In this document: positions 32,947 through 41,427 of the stretch, in pieces
Layout of the letters: each line of letters opens with the position of its first letter
How positions within the stretch are numbered: position 1 is the stretch's first letter
Notes under the pieces: generated by a model
What the model was told of the DNA's origin: nothing
The model's input: only the letters and a program-made list of their open reading frames with translations
Database searches by the model: none
Assembly: GCF_012726295.1 (NCBI RefSeq)
Contig: NZ_JABAOB010000005.1
Coordinates: forward strand, 1-64,000
Origin: Chitinophaga sp. Ak27
GTDB lineage: Bacteria > Bacteroidota > Bacteroidia > Chitinophagales > Chitinophagaceae
Length of the DNA: 64,000 nt
Reading direction: 5' to 3'
Made by a program: the position numbers and the translations under genes

Positions 32947-34155
32947 ATGACGTTACAGTTGCCTGTTTACCTGGATAATAATGCTACCACTCCGTGCGAT
33001 CCGCGGGTGGTGGCGGCTATGCTGCCTTACTTTACCGAAATATTCGGCAATGCCGCAAGCCGCAGTCACCCCTTTGGCTGGGCAGCAGAAGAAGCAGTCG
33101 ACTATGCCAGGGAACAGGTAGCCCGGCTGATTGGCGCAGTCCCCCGCGAAATCGTTTTTACTTCCGGTGCTACCGAAGCAGTGAACCTCGCTATTAAAGG
33201 GGTATACGAGATGTATGCCGGCAAAGGTCATCATATTATTACGGCGGTCACCGAACATAAAGCTGTACTGGATACCTGCAAGCACCTGGAAAAATCCGGC
33301 GCCAACATTACCTGGTTGCCGGTAGACAAGGAAGGGCTGATTAACCCGGCGGCACTGGAAGCAGCTATTACGCCGCAAACGATCCTCATCGCCATCATGT
33401 ATGCCAACAATGAAACAGGGGTGATACAACCCATTCGGGCCATCAGCGATATTGCCAGGAAACACGGTGTGCTGCTGATGTCGGATGCTACGCAGGCTAC
33501 CGGCAAAATCCCGGTAGACGTTAATGCCGACGGTATTGACCTGCTCACCCTCAGCGCCCATAAAATGTACGGCCCAAAAGGCGTTGGCGCATTATATGTA
33601 CGTAGCCGGTCGCCCCGCGTAAAGCTCGCCGCCCAGATAGATGGAGGCGGCCATGAAAGAGGGATGCGCTCAGGTACCTTGAATGTACCCGGTATCGTGG
33701 GACTGGGAAAAGCTGCTGAACTGTGCATGGCAGAAATGGCCGCCGACACTCAACGCCTGGCGCCCATGAGGGACCGGCTACAGGCAGCCTTACTACAACT
33801 CGAGCAATCCTATGTAAATGGTTCCGCGGCGCATCGCCTGCCCCATACCTGCAACCTGTCATTTAAATATGTAGAAGGAGAAGCCCTCATGATGGGCTTC
33901 AACAAAACCATAGCTTTGTCTACCGGCTCCGCGTGCACCTCTGCCTCTATGGAGCCCAGTTACGTACTGAAGGCCATGGGACTCGCCGACGACCTGGCAC
34001 GCGCCTCCATTCGCTTCGGCCTGGGCAGGTTTACCACCGATGAACAGGTAGACTATGTGATCCGAACCATCACAGATACGGTCAACCAGCTGAGGAGTAC
34101 CAGCCCCATCTGGGAAATGTATAAAGATGGCATAGACCTCGATACAATAGCCTAA
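32947..34155 (+). CDS. iscS: Cysteine desulfurase, IscS/NifS type
   Basis: PLP enzyme that takes sulfur from cysteine for Fe-S clusters, tRNA thiolation and cofactors. The 402-residue protein opens PVYLDNNATTP; the PLP lysine is Lys206 in SAHKMYGPKG, and the persulfide cysteine is Cys330 in STGSACTSASMEPS, within the longer loop of group I (IscS) enzymes. The C-terminus WEMYKDGIDLD is IscS-like. It stands alone (no iscU next to it) and could also feed sulfur to the MoeB-rhodanese protein, which is inference. Confidence 0.94.
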   Translation: MTLQLPVYLDNNATTPCDPRVVAAMLPYFTEIFGNAASRSHPFGWAAEEAVDYAREQVARLIGAVPREIVFTSGATEAVNLAIKGVYEMYAGKGHHIITAVTEHKAVLDTCKHLEKSGANITWLPVDKEGLINPAALEAAITPQTILIAIMYANNETGVIQPIRAISDIARKHGVLLMSDATQATGKIPVDVNADGIDLLTLSAHKMYGPKGVGALYVRSRSPRVKLAAQIDGGGHERGMRSGTLNVPGIVGLGKAAELCMAEMAADTQRLAPMRDRLQAALLQLEQSYVNGSAAHRLPHTCNLSFKYVEGEALMMGFNKTIALSTGSACTSASMEPSYVLKAMGLADDLARASIRFGLGRFTTDEQVDYVIRTITDTVNQLRSTSPIWEMYKDGIDLDTIA

Positions 34156-34172
34156 AGCTAATGGCGTTTATC

Positions 34173-34180
34173 TATATTTG
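34173..34180 (+). promoter_or_regulatory. -7 promoter box for gldFG
   Basis: TATATTTG, an exact TAnnTTTG match, 36 bp before the gldF ATG and just after the iscS stop; no TTG at -33 spacing. Confidence 0.5.
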
Positions 34181-34216
34181 TATCTTTACTAATATCCTAA
34201 TCCTTACAAACTGTTC

Positions 34217-34957
34217 ATGCTAGCCATCTTTAAGAAAGAGATAAACCAGTTTTTCAGCAGTGTTACCGGCTATGTGGCCATTATCCTGTTTTTGCTGGCA
34301 AACGGATTGTTATTGTTCGTTTTTCCGGATACCAGCCTGCTCGACACGGGCTATGCCAACCTGGATCCGTTATTTGAACTGGCGCCGCTTATTTACCTCC
34401 TGCTCATACCTGCTATTACCATGCGCTGTTTTGCCGATGAATTTAAAACCGGTACCATGGAATTACTCAGCACCAAACCACTGAGCGGGTGGCAAATTGT
34501 AATGGGTAAATTCTGGGGCAGCCTGGTGATTGTACTCATTTCCCTGATACCTACTGTGGTCTATTATTTTGCTGTCCGCCAGCTGAGTGTGGATAACCAG
34601 GCACTGGACACCGGCGGCATTATCGGTTCTTATATAGGATTGGTACTGCTGGGCGCCGTATTTACCGCTACCGGCATCTGGTCGTCGTCTTTAACCAACA
34701 ATGCCATGGTAGCCTTCCTGATAGCGCTTTTCACCTGCTTTATATTTTATAACGGCTTCGATGCCCTCAGTAAAATCCCTGCTTTAAGCGGTGGGGCCGA
34801 TTATTACCTGCAAATGGCCGGGATCAAATTTCACTATACTTCGATCAGCCGGGGCGTAGTGGACAGCCGTGACATCATTTATTTCATCAGCATCATCGGG
34901 TTGATGCTCTATCTCACTAAATTATCCCTGCAAAGAAAACTCTGGCAAAACGGGTAA
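34217..34957 (+). CDS. gldF: Gliding motility ABC transporter permease GldF
   Basis: A 246-residue ABC-2 type permease with six hydrophobic segments. The N-terminal LAIFKKEINQFFSSVTGYVAI and the PAITMRCFADEFKTGTMELLSTKPLSGWQIVMGKF segment are typical of GldF and related NosY-like permeases. GldF with GldA (ATPase, not in this window) and GldG forms a transporter required for gliding in Flavobacterium. It is 21 bp upstream of gldG. Confidence 0.93.
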   Translation: MLAIFKKEINQFFSSVTGYVAIILFLLANGLLLFVFPDTSLLDTGYANLDPLFELAPLIYLLLIPAITMRCFADEFKTGTMELLSTKPLSGWQIVMGKFWGSLVIVLISLIPTVVYYFAVRQLSVDNQALDTGGIIGSYIGLVLLGAVFTATGIWSSSLTNNAMVAFLIALFTCFIFYNGFDALSKIPALSGGADYYLQMAGIKFHYTSISRGVVDSRDIIYFISIIGLMLYLTKLSLQRKLWQNG

Positions 34958-34978
34958 AAGACCTGCCGACTAAATGTT

Positions 34979-36682
34979 ATGGCTACACGAAAAAAATATA
35001 TACAACGGGCATTAACGGTAATACTGGTACTCACAGGCATTAATATTGCCGCCGCCTATTTCCATGGCAGGTGGGACCTGACAGCCGAAAAAAGATATAC
35101 GCTCACCGCCAACACGCGGCAAATGCTGCGTAAACTGGACAGCCCGGTAGAAATAGAAGTGTTCCTGAAAGGTGATTACCCTGCCAGCTTCCGGCAGCTG
35201 GCGCAGGCCACTACGGAACTGCTGGAAGAGTTCCGGGAATATGGCAAACAAAACATCCGTTTCAGCTTTATCAATCCCGGCCAGGGCATGACCGATTCTG
35301 CCCGCCTGAAATTCCTCGGAGAGCTCACCGCACAGGGCATTATGCCTTTTAATATGAAAGTGCAGCAGGAATCTAATGACGGCTTTGCGGAAAAGCTGAT
35401 CTTCCCTGGCGCACTGGTGCATTACAAAGGCAAAACCATTGGGGTAAACCTCCTGAAAAACCAGGGAGGACAAGATCCGATGCAAACCATGAATAACTCC
35501 GAAGCCCTGCTCGAATACCAGTTTGCATATGCCATCAATAAATTACAGGAAAAAGAAAAGCCGCTGGTAGGCTATATGCTGGGCCATGGCGAATCGCTGG
35601 GTGCCGAAGTATACGATGCACTCACCACACTCCAGACCAATTACGCCCTGGATACGCTCACGCTGCAATCGGCCGCTTATATTCCACATGATTTCGATAT
35701 CATCTTATTTGCCAAGCCAGCAGGCGCTTTCAACGATGTGGATAAGTTAAAAATAGATCAGTATGTGATGAATGGCGGCAAGGTACTGTGGTTTATCGAT
35801 GAGTCGAATGCCACGCTGGACAGTCTGCAACAGCATCCGAACTTCTTTGCGTTTGACCGCGGGCTCAACCTCGAAGATCTCCTGTTTCGCTACGGGGTAC
35901 GTATAAACCAGGACCTGGTGATGGACCTGCAAAGTGATGCTATTCCGCTGGTGGTGGGTAATGTAGGCAACCGGCCGCAGATACAACCGGTACCTTTCCC
36001 CTATTTTCCGCTGCTGATGCCCACCAAAGCCCATCCCATCGTAAAAAACCTCGATATGGTGCTGAGCCGGTTTGTGAGTTCGTTAGATACCATTAAGAAT
36101 GATGCTATCAGCAAAACTATTTTGCTTACTTCCGGCAATAACAGCCGTACCAACCGTTTGCCGGCGCAAATAGGCTGGGATATTGTAAAAACGCAGCCCA
36201 ATCCACGGGAATATAGGGCTAAACACCTGGCTACCGCGGTATTGCTGGAAGGACATTTTACGTCGCTTTTCCACAACCGCCAGGACCCTGCTGCTGTGAG
36301 CGCCTTACAACAGGCTTCCGGTAAGCCTTTCCGCGATGCCACCGATACAACCAACAAAATGATTGTAGTAAGTGATGGCGATTTAATCGCCAACGCCGTA
36401 TCCCGCAAGGAAGGCCCCCTGCAAATGGGTATCAACGAATTTAATCCCGGCTTCGCCTTTGCCAATAAAGAGTTTTTCCTCAATTGCCTGGCCTACCTCA
36501 GTGGTAACGGCGGCATCATGGAAGCCCGCAACAAAGAGCTGGCGCTGCGTTTGCTGGATGGAGAAAAGATCAGGCAGGAGAAAACCAAGTGGCAGACCAT
36601 CTGTTTCCTGGTACCGGTGGGACTGGTGCTCTTGTTTGCCATGATATTTCAATTTATACGGCAACGAAAATTTGCAGAATAG
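34979..36682 (+). CDS. gldG: Gliding motility ABC transporter substrate-binding-like protein GldG
   Basis: A 567-residue membrane-anchored protein: one N-terminal helix (about 8-28), a large periplasmic domain (GRWDLTAEKRYTLT near 31, VEIEVFLKGDYPASFRQLA near 57, GEKLIFPGALVHYKGK-like region, and the DILFAKPAGAFNDVDKLKIDQYVMNGG segment) and a C-terminal helix (about 540-558). This is the GldG layout. It is co-transcribed with gldF. A short hairpin (36732-36748) follows but has no T run. Confidence 0.93.
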   Translation: MATRKKYIQRALTVILVLTGINIAAAYFHGRWDLTAEKRYTLTANTRQMLRKLDSPVEIEVFLKGDYPASFRQLAQATTELLEEFREYGKQNIRFSFINPGQGMTDSARLKFLGELTAQGIMPFNMKVQQESNDGFAEKLIFPGALVHYKGKTIGVNLLKNQGGQDPMQTMNNSEALLEYQFAYAINKLQEKEKPLVGYMLGHGESLGAEVYDALTTLQTNYALDTLTLQSAAYIPHDFDIILFAKPAGAFNDVDKLKIDQYVMNGGKVLWFIDESNATLDSLQQHPNFFAFDRGLNLEDLLFRYGVRINQDLVMDLQSDAIPLVVGNVGNRPQIQPVPFPYFPLLMPTKAHPIVKNLDMVLSRFVSSLDTIKNDAISKTILLTSGNNSRTNRLPAQIGWDIVKTQPNPREYRAKHLATAVLLEGHFTSLFHNRQDPAAVSALQQASGKPFRDATDTTNKMIVVSDGDLIANAVSRKEGPLQMGINEFNPGFAFANKEFFLNCLAYLSGNGGIMEARNKELALRLLDGEKIRQEKTKWQTICFLVPVGLVLLFAMIFQFIRQRKFAE

Positions 36683-36750
36683 CGCTTAAATATTGGCTTT
36701 AAACGCTTTAATAAGAAAATTGTAACATATCTGCGGTACTCAACCGCACC

Positions 36751-36777
36751 TTGCTAACAGTCGTTTTCTTATCTTTG
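36751..36777 (+). promoter_or_regulatory. Promoter of terC
   Basis: TTG (36751-36753), 16-nt spacer, TATCTTTG (36770-36777, exact TAnnTTTG). The box ends 25 bp before the terC ATG. Confidence 0.58.
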
Positions 36778-36802
36778 CCCCTCATTAAAGCGGAATTGTG
36801 CT

Positions 36803-37741
36803 ATGACACCAACACAATTAACCTATCTCATATTCTTTATTGTGATAGTGGTGGCGGTGATTTTTGACCTGGGCCTGTTTAGTAAAAAGAACCAGAAAAC
36901 CAGCATCAAAACGGCACTATGGCAAAGTATCTTCTGGATAGGGTTGTCGTTCCTCTTTTTTGGCTTCATGTGGTTTGAAGATGGCTCCGAAGCAGCGATT
37001 AGCTTTATGAGCGCTTATCTCATGGAGAAATCGTTATCGATGGATAACATTTTCGTATTTATTCTCATCTTTAGTTTCTTCAAAATAAAAGAGGAAAACT
37101 ATGCCAGGGTATTATTAATAGGAATTGTATTAGCCATCATCTTTAGAGCGATCTTTATCAGCATAGGCGTAGTATTAATCCGGCAGTTTGAATGGATATT
37201 ATACATATTTGGCGCCTTCCTGTTGTATACCGGTTACAAAATGTTTACCGCTAAAAGTGAAGATGAATTTAAACCGGAAGAAAATTTCGCTTATCGCTTT
37301 ATGAGCAAACATATGCGGATAACCATGGAAGCGCCAAAAGGGCGATTTATTATCCGTAAACATAATAAGGTTTACCTTACCACGTTATCTCTCGTTGTGG
37401 TAATGCTGGCGGTGACTGATATCATCTTTGCACTGGATTCCATTCCGGCTGTATTTGCCATATCACAACAACCGATGGTGGTGTACACCTCAAATATATT
37501 TGCGGTATTAGGGCTCAGGTCCTTGTTCTTTTTACTGAGGGGAGCGGTAGATAAATTTGATTATCTGCCCCAGGGCATTGCCATTGTACTTATTTACATT
37601 GGCCTTAAGATGCTGGCAGCGTATTTTATACACGTACCCGTGTATGTATCGCTGATTGTAATAGTGGCATGCCTGGGCGGTTCCATTCTTTACTCCCGCT
37701 ATCGTCAGAAAAAAGGATTACCGGAAGCAGACGTGAAGTAA
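36803..37741 (+). CDS. TerC family integral membrane protein (metal homeostasis)
   Basis: A 312-residue membrane protein with about nine helices. TerC/Alx hallmarks are seen: DLGLFSKKN near 23, YLMEKSLSMDNIFVFILI near 73 and VTDIIFALDSIPAVFAI near 204, with the acidic residues in membrane segments that are thought to bind a cation. Family members export manganese or calcium or load metal onto exported proteins. It has its own promoter and no operon partner; the MurF-Alr gene begins 56 bp after its stop. Confidence 0.92.
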   Translation: MTPTQLTYLIFFIVIVVAVIFDLGLFSKKNQKTSIKTALWQSIFWIGLSFLFFGFMWFEDGSEAAISFMSAYLMEKSLSMDNIFVFILIFSFFKIKEENYARVLLIGIVLAIIFRAIFISIGVVLIRQFEWILYIFGAFLLYTGYKMFTAKSEDEFKPEENFAYRFMSKHMRITMEAPKGRFIIRKHNKVYLTTLSLVVVMLAVTDIIFALDSIPAVFAISQQPMVVYTSNIFAVLGLRSLFFLLRGAVDKFDYLPQGIAIVLIYIGLKMLAAYFIHVPVYVSLIVIVACLGGSILYSRYRQKKGLPEADVK

Positions 37742-37797
37742 AAAGCAGCGGCATGCGATGTTTGCAACTGCTAAGTGATTATTCAAACCTGATAAAC

Positions 37798-40311
37798 GTG
37801 TATAACGCAGCAAGTATCAACAAGACTTTGAAAGGGGAATTGTTGCAAGAGACCGGATTTTCTGAAATTGACCATCTTTTATTGGACAGCCGGAAGCTGA
37901 GCTTCCCTGAAACATCCCTGTTCATTCCTTTAGTTAGCCCCCGGCGCAATGCCCATCAGTACATTGAAGAATTGTACCGTAAAGGTGTCAGCAATTTTAT
38001 TGTGAGCGAACCTGTGCCACTGGAAAAGTATCCAAAAGCCAATTTCATTCTCGTAAAAGATACCTTACAGGCCCTGCATACGCTGGTGGCTTTTCACCGG
38101 CAGCAGTTTCACATCCCGGTAATTGGGATTACCGGCAGCAATGGAAAAACCATCGTAAAAGAATGGCTGTACCAGCTGCTGGAAAAGGATTATAACATTG
38201 TACGCAGTCCCAAAAGCTACAACTCACAAATAGGCGTTCCCTTGTCGGTGTGGCAAATGAAGCCTGAACACCAGCTGGCTATTTTTGAAGCGGGTATTTC
38301 CCAACCTGGCGAAATGGTAAACCTGGAAAAGATTATACGCCCTACCATCGGCATTTTCACCAACATTGGCGAAGCGCATAGCGAAGGGTTCCTGAATATC
38401 CGGCAAAAGATCAACGAAAAGCTGGTATTATTTGCCAAAAGCGATATCCTCATTTACTGTAAAGATTATCTCGCATTAAATGAGTGCGTACTGTCTTTCC
38501 ACAACCAGGTGGGTAAAAAAGAAAACCAGGAAGGTGGCGGCGGTGGACCGGAACTGTTTTCCTGGTCCAGGAAAACGGATGCCGACCTTCGTGTAACCAC
38601 CGTAGAGAAACTCGATAATCATACCCGCATAGAAGTGCTTTACAAACAGGAACCCCTGCAGTTCAGCATTCCGTTCGTAGATGAAGGTTCTATCGAAAAT
38701 GCCATTCACTGTGTAGCCCTGATGCTGTACTTGGGCAAAGAACAAGCCGTTATACAACAACGGATGGACCAGCTGAGCAATATTGCCATGCGGTTGGAAC
38801 TCAAACAGGGTATTAATAATTGCTCAGTAATCAACGACGCCTATAACCTGGACCTCGGTTCTTTAACCATTGCGCTTGACTTCCTTCAGCAACAGCAGCA
38901 ACATGCCACCCGCACGGTTATCCTCAGCGATATCCTGCAAAGCGGCAAAAGCGATGCTACCCTGTATGAAGAAGTAGCAGACCTGCTGCAGAAGAAGGGC
39001 ATCAATAAATTAGTGGCCATTGGCAAGAACATTGGCCGCGAGAAGAAAAGTTTCCAGCAGGTAGAAGGACTGAAAACGCAGTTTTTTACTACTACAGATG
39101 AATATATCCAGCAATTCAATGCGGATGACTTCCAGAATGAAACCATACTGGTAAAAGGTTCCAGGATATTCCAATTTGAGCGTATTGGCAAGTTGCTGGA
39201 GCAGAAAGCGCATCAGACCATCCTGGAAATCAACCTGTCGGCTATTTCCCATAACGTGAAGCTGTACCAGTCGATGCTGAAACCGGATACCCGGTTAATG
39301 GCCATGGTAAAAGCGTTTTCCTATGGCAGCGGCAGCTTTGAAATTGCCAATCTCTTACAGTTCCATGGTGTAGATTACCTGGCGGTGGCCTATGCCGATG
39401 AGGGAGTAGAGCTAAGAAGGGCAGGTATTACCATGCCGATCATGGTGATGAATCCTGAACCCGCCAGTTTTGACGCCATTCTTCACTGGAACCTGGAACC
39501 GGAAATTTATTCCATGCAGATCTTACTGCAGTTTATGGAAGAAATAGCGGCAGCCGGCAAAACCGAGTTCCCAGTACATATCAAGCTGGATACCGGTATG
39601 CACCGCCTGGGCTTTGTGAAGAGCGAGATCACTGAACTGGGCCAGGTATTAACCGCCAGCCGCCTGATGAAAGTACAGTCTATCTTCAGCCACCTGGCTG
39701 CCAGTGAAGATCCGGAAAAGGATGCACTGACCCAGCAGCAGGGCCGGTTGTTTTACGATATGAGCCACGAATTGCAGAAAGCCCTGGGCTATGCAGTGAT
39801 CCGGCATATTGCCAACAGCGCCGCTATTACCCGCCATCCGGAATTACAGCTGGATATGGTGCGTTTGGGTATCGGTATGTATGGCATAGATAGCAGTAAT
39901 GGTATCCAGGAACAGCTCCGCAATGTGAGCACCCTGAAAACCACGGTAGCACAGTTGAAGCACCTGGATGCCGGCGATACCGTAGGTTACGGCGCCAAAT
40001 GGACCGCCAAAGGGCCGGCAGTAACGGCTACCGTACGTATAGGCTATGCAGATGGTTATCCCCGCCGCTTAGGCCAGGGGGTAGGCAAAATGCTGATCCG
40101 TGGTAAACTGGCGCCGGTAGTGGGCATTGTGGCCATGGACATGCTGATGCTGGATGTGACCCATATCCCCGACGTTATGGAGGGGGACGAAGTGATTGTA
40201 TTTGGACAGGATTTATCCGTACAGGAGCTGGCTGCCTGGGCTGACACCATTCCTTATGAAATATTAACAGGAATTTCACAACGTGTAAAAAGGGTATATT
40301 TCCAGGAATAA
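37798..40311 (+). CDS. Bifunctional MurF-like ligase / alanine racemase
   Basis: An 837-residue fusion. The N-terminal ~455 residues form a MurF-like module with ATP loop GSNGKT (113-118); the C-terminal ~370 residues form alanine racemase, with PLP lysine in MVKAFSYGSG, the IGYADGYPRRLGQG segment with the catalytic-type Tyr, and VGIVAMDMLMLDVT. GTG at 37798 (MYNAASINKTL) is preferred to ATG at 37753 because fusion proteins of this type begin MYN-like, but both are possible. In the MurF half, the usual AKGEL lysine aligns with Asn206 and DAYNANP is DAYNLDL, so ligase activity is doubtful. The racemase half looks complete. Confidence 0.9.
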   Translation: MYNAASINKTLKGELLQETGFSEIDHLLLDSRKLSFPETSLFIPLVSPRRNAHQYIEELYRKGVSNFIVSEPVPLEKYPKANFILVKDTLQALHTLVAFHRQQFHIPVIGITGSNGKTIVKEWLYQLLEKDYNIVRSPKSYNSQIGVPLSVWQMKPEHQLAIFEAGISQPGEMVNLEKIIRPTIGIFTNIGEAHSEGFLNIRQKINEKLVLFAKSDILIYCKDYLALNECVLSFHNQVGKKENQEGGGGGPELFSWSRKTDADLRVTTVEKLDNHTRIEVLYKQEPLQFSIPFVDEGSIENAIHCVALMLYLGKEQAVIQQRMDQLSNIAMRLELKQGINNCSVINDAYNLDLGSLTIALDFLQQQQQHATRTVILSDILQSGKSDATLYEEVADLLQKKGINKLVAIGKNIGREKKSFQQVEGLKTQFFTTTDEYIQQFNADDFQNETILVKGSRIFQFERIGKLLEQKAHQTILEINLSAISHNVKLYQSMLKPDTRLMAMVKAFSYGSGSFEIANLLQFHGVDYLAVAYADEGVELRRAGITMPIMVMNPEPASFDAILHWNLEPEIYSMQILLQFMEEIAAAGKTEFPVHIKLDTGMHRLGFVKSEITELGQVLTASRLMKVQSIFSHLAASEDPEKDALTQQQGRLFYDMSHELQKALGYAVIRHIANSAAITRHPELQLDMVRLGIGMYGIDSSNGIQEQLRNVSTLKTTVAQLKHLDAGDTVGYGAKWTAKGPAVTATVRIGYADGYPRRLGQGVGKMLIRGKLAPVVGIVAMDMLMLDVTHIPDVMEGDEVIVFGQDLSVQELAAWADTIPYEILTGISQRVKRVYFQE

Positions 40312-40345
40312 GGATATTGCAGGCTTCGACTTTGAAATAAACTAT

Positions 40346-40353
40346 TATTTTTG
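40346..40353 (+). promoter_or_regulatory. -7 promoter box for lspA
   Basis: TATTTTTG, exact TAnnTTTG, 18 bp before the TTG start of lspA; implies a very short leader. Confidence 0.5.
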
Positions 40354-40371
40354 ATAAAATTTTAATATCAG

Positions 40372-41028
40372 TTGAAATATCGTCACGTAATATTTATCGT
40401 TATCCTTATCCTTGTTATTGACCAAACGCTGAAGTTCTGGATCAAGACGCATATGTTTATGCAACAGGAGTTTGTGATTTTCCCTAACTGGTTCCGGATA
40501 CATTTTATTGAAAACGAAGGAATGGCCTATGGGCTTACGTTTGGAGGTGACTTTGGAAAAATTCTGCTGACTACGTTCCGCCTGGTGGCTGTAGTGGTAG
40601 GATTTGTGTACATGAAGAAACTTATCAGGGAAAAATACAGCACTGGTTTGCTGATCTGTGGTTCCCTCATCCTGGCGGGAGCTGCCGGCAACCTGATAGA
40701 CAGTATGTTCTATGGACTGATCTTCAACGACAGTATAGGATATGAAGTAGCTAAATTTTTGCCTGCCGGTGGCGGATATGGTAGCTTCTTACACGGCCGC
40801 GTGGTAGATATGCTGTATTTCCCCATCTACGAAGGATATCTGCCCAGTTGGGTACCTTTCAAAGGCGGCGATTATTTCGTGTTCTTCCGCCCGGTATTCA
40901 ATGTCGCTGATGCGGCTATTTCTACCGGCGTCATTTCTATACTATTGTTCCAGAAACGTTTCTTTGGAAAACATATGCATCCTAAAGCCGCCGCCGATCG
41001 GCCGGTAGCAAAGGACCATGCAGCTTAA
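40372..41028 (+). CDS. lspA: Lipoprotein signal peptidase LspA
   Basis: Cleaves signal peptides of lipid-modified prolipoproteins in the inner membrane. The 218-residue protein has four hydrophobic helices. The catalytic aspartates are Asp146 (HGRVVDMLYF) and Asp180 (FNVADAAIS), with AGAAGNLIDS before them and conserved Asp17 (VIDQ). It carries the long loop between helices seen in Bacteroidota homologues. The start is TTG: an in-frame stop lies three codons upstream and there is no ATG nearby. The many lipoproteins of this window depend on such an enzyme. Confidence 0.95.
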   Translation: MKYRHVIFIVILILVIDQTLKFWIKTHMFMQQEFVIFPNWFRIHFIENEGMAYGLTFGGDFGKILLTTFRLVAVVVGFVYMKKLIREKYSTGLLICGSLILAGAAGNLIDSMFYGLIFNDSIGYEVAKFLPAGGGYGSFLHGRVVDMLYFPIYEGYLPSWVPFKGGDYFVFFRPVFNVADAAISTGVISILLFQKRFFGKHMHPKAAADRPVAKDHAA

Positions 41029-41053
41029 TTACCTTTTTTCAATATTTATAGGG

Positions 41054-41086
41054 AAAAGCGTTCACCTACGGTGAACGCTTTTTTTA
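41054..41086 (+). terminator. Rho-independent terminator after lspA
   Basis: Perfect 13-bp stem (41054-41066 with 41070-41082), 3-nt loop and a T run (41079-41085). Confidence 0.92.
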
Positions 41087-41263
41087 TTTCCTCCGGTGAG
41101 ATATCCTCTCTTCTCCGGATGACTGGTATTCCTCTCCCGGATAAAAAAATTTGTGCTCCGCTCCCCGCATGTTGAAACCTTATTCCCAGTGACTTAAACC
41201 CTATACTGCTACCGGTTTACAATCGTCAGGTCGGCTTTTTTCCAATAAATACGGCTCATTTGC

Positions 41264-41294
41264 TTTGAAATGAAAAATACCCGGATTATATTTG
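41264..41294 (+). promoter_or_regulatory. Consensus promoter of the TonB receptor gene
   Basis: TTTG (41264-41267), 19-nt spacer, TATATTTG (41287-41294). Both boxes and spacing agree with the Bacteroidota housekeeping consensus; it is the best promoter in the window. Confidence 0.75.
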
Positions 41295-41350
41295 TCTACT
41301 AATTCTATAGACTATATGGTTTTAAAATTTACAAATGATTCATTTTCAAT

Positions 41351-41376
41351 ACGATGTTGCGGCACGACATCGTTTT
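41351..41376 (+). promoter_or_regulatory. Leader hairpin of the TonB receptor mRNA
   Basis: Stem ACGATGT/ACATCGT (41351-41357 with 41367-41373) followed by TTT, inside the predicted leader. It is terminator-like but weak and might be an attenuator or only a chance structure. Confidence 0.35.
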
Positions 41377-41427
41377 AAACTTCCCTTATCAATTTATCTT
41401 TCCAGCATCTATAATGACAACAACACT

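Larger units (their letters stand above)
41087..41427 (+). other. 341-bp control region before the TonB receptor
   Basis: No gene. It contains two imperfect direct repeats of a CCTCTC..CCGGAT pattern (about 41105-41122 and 41131-41145), a full promoter (41264-41294) and a leader of about 125 nt with a hairpin (41351-41373). The frame of the receptor is open back to an ATG at 41335, but that extension has no signal peptide. Confidence 0.5.

Noticed and set aside
41105..41145. Imperfect direct repeats CCTCTC..CCGGAT before the TonB receptor
   Set aside because: Similarity is short and uneven; not enough to call an operator.
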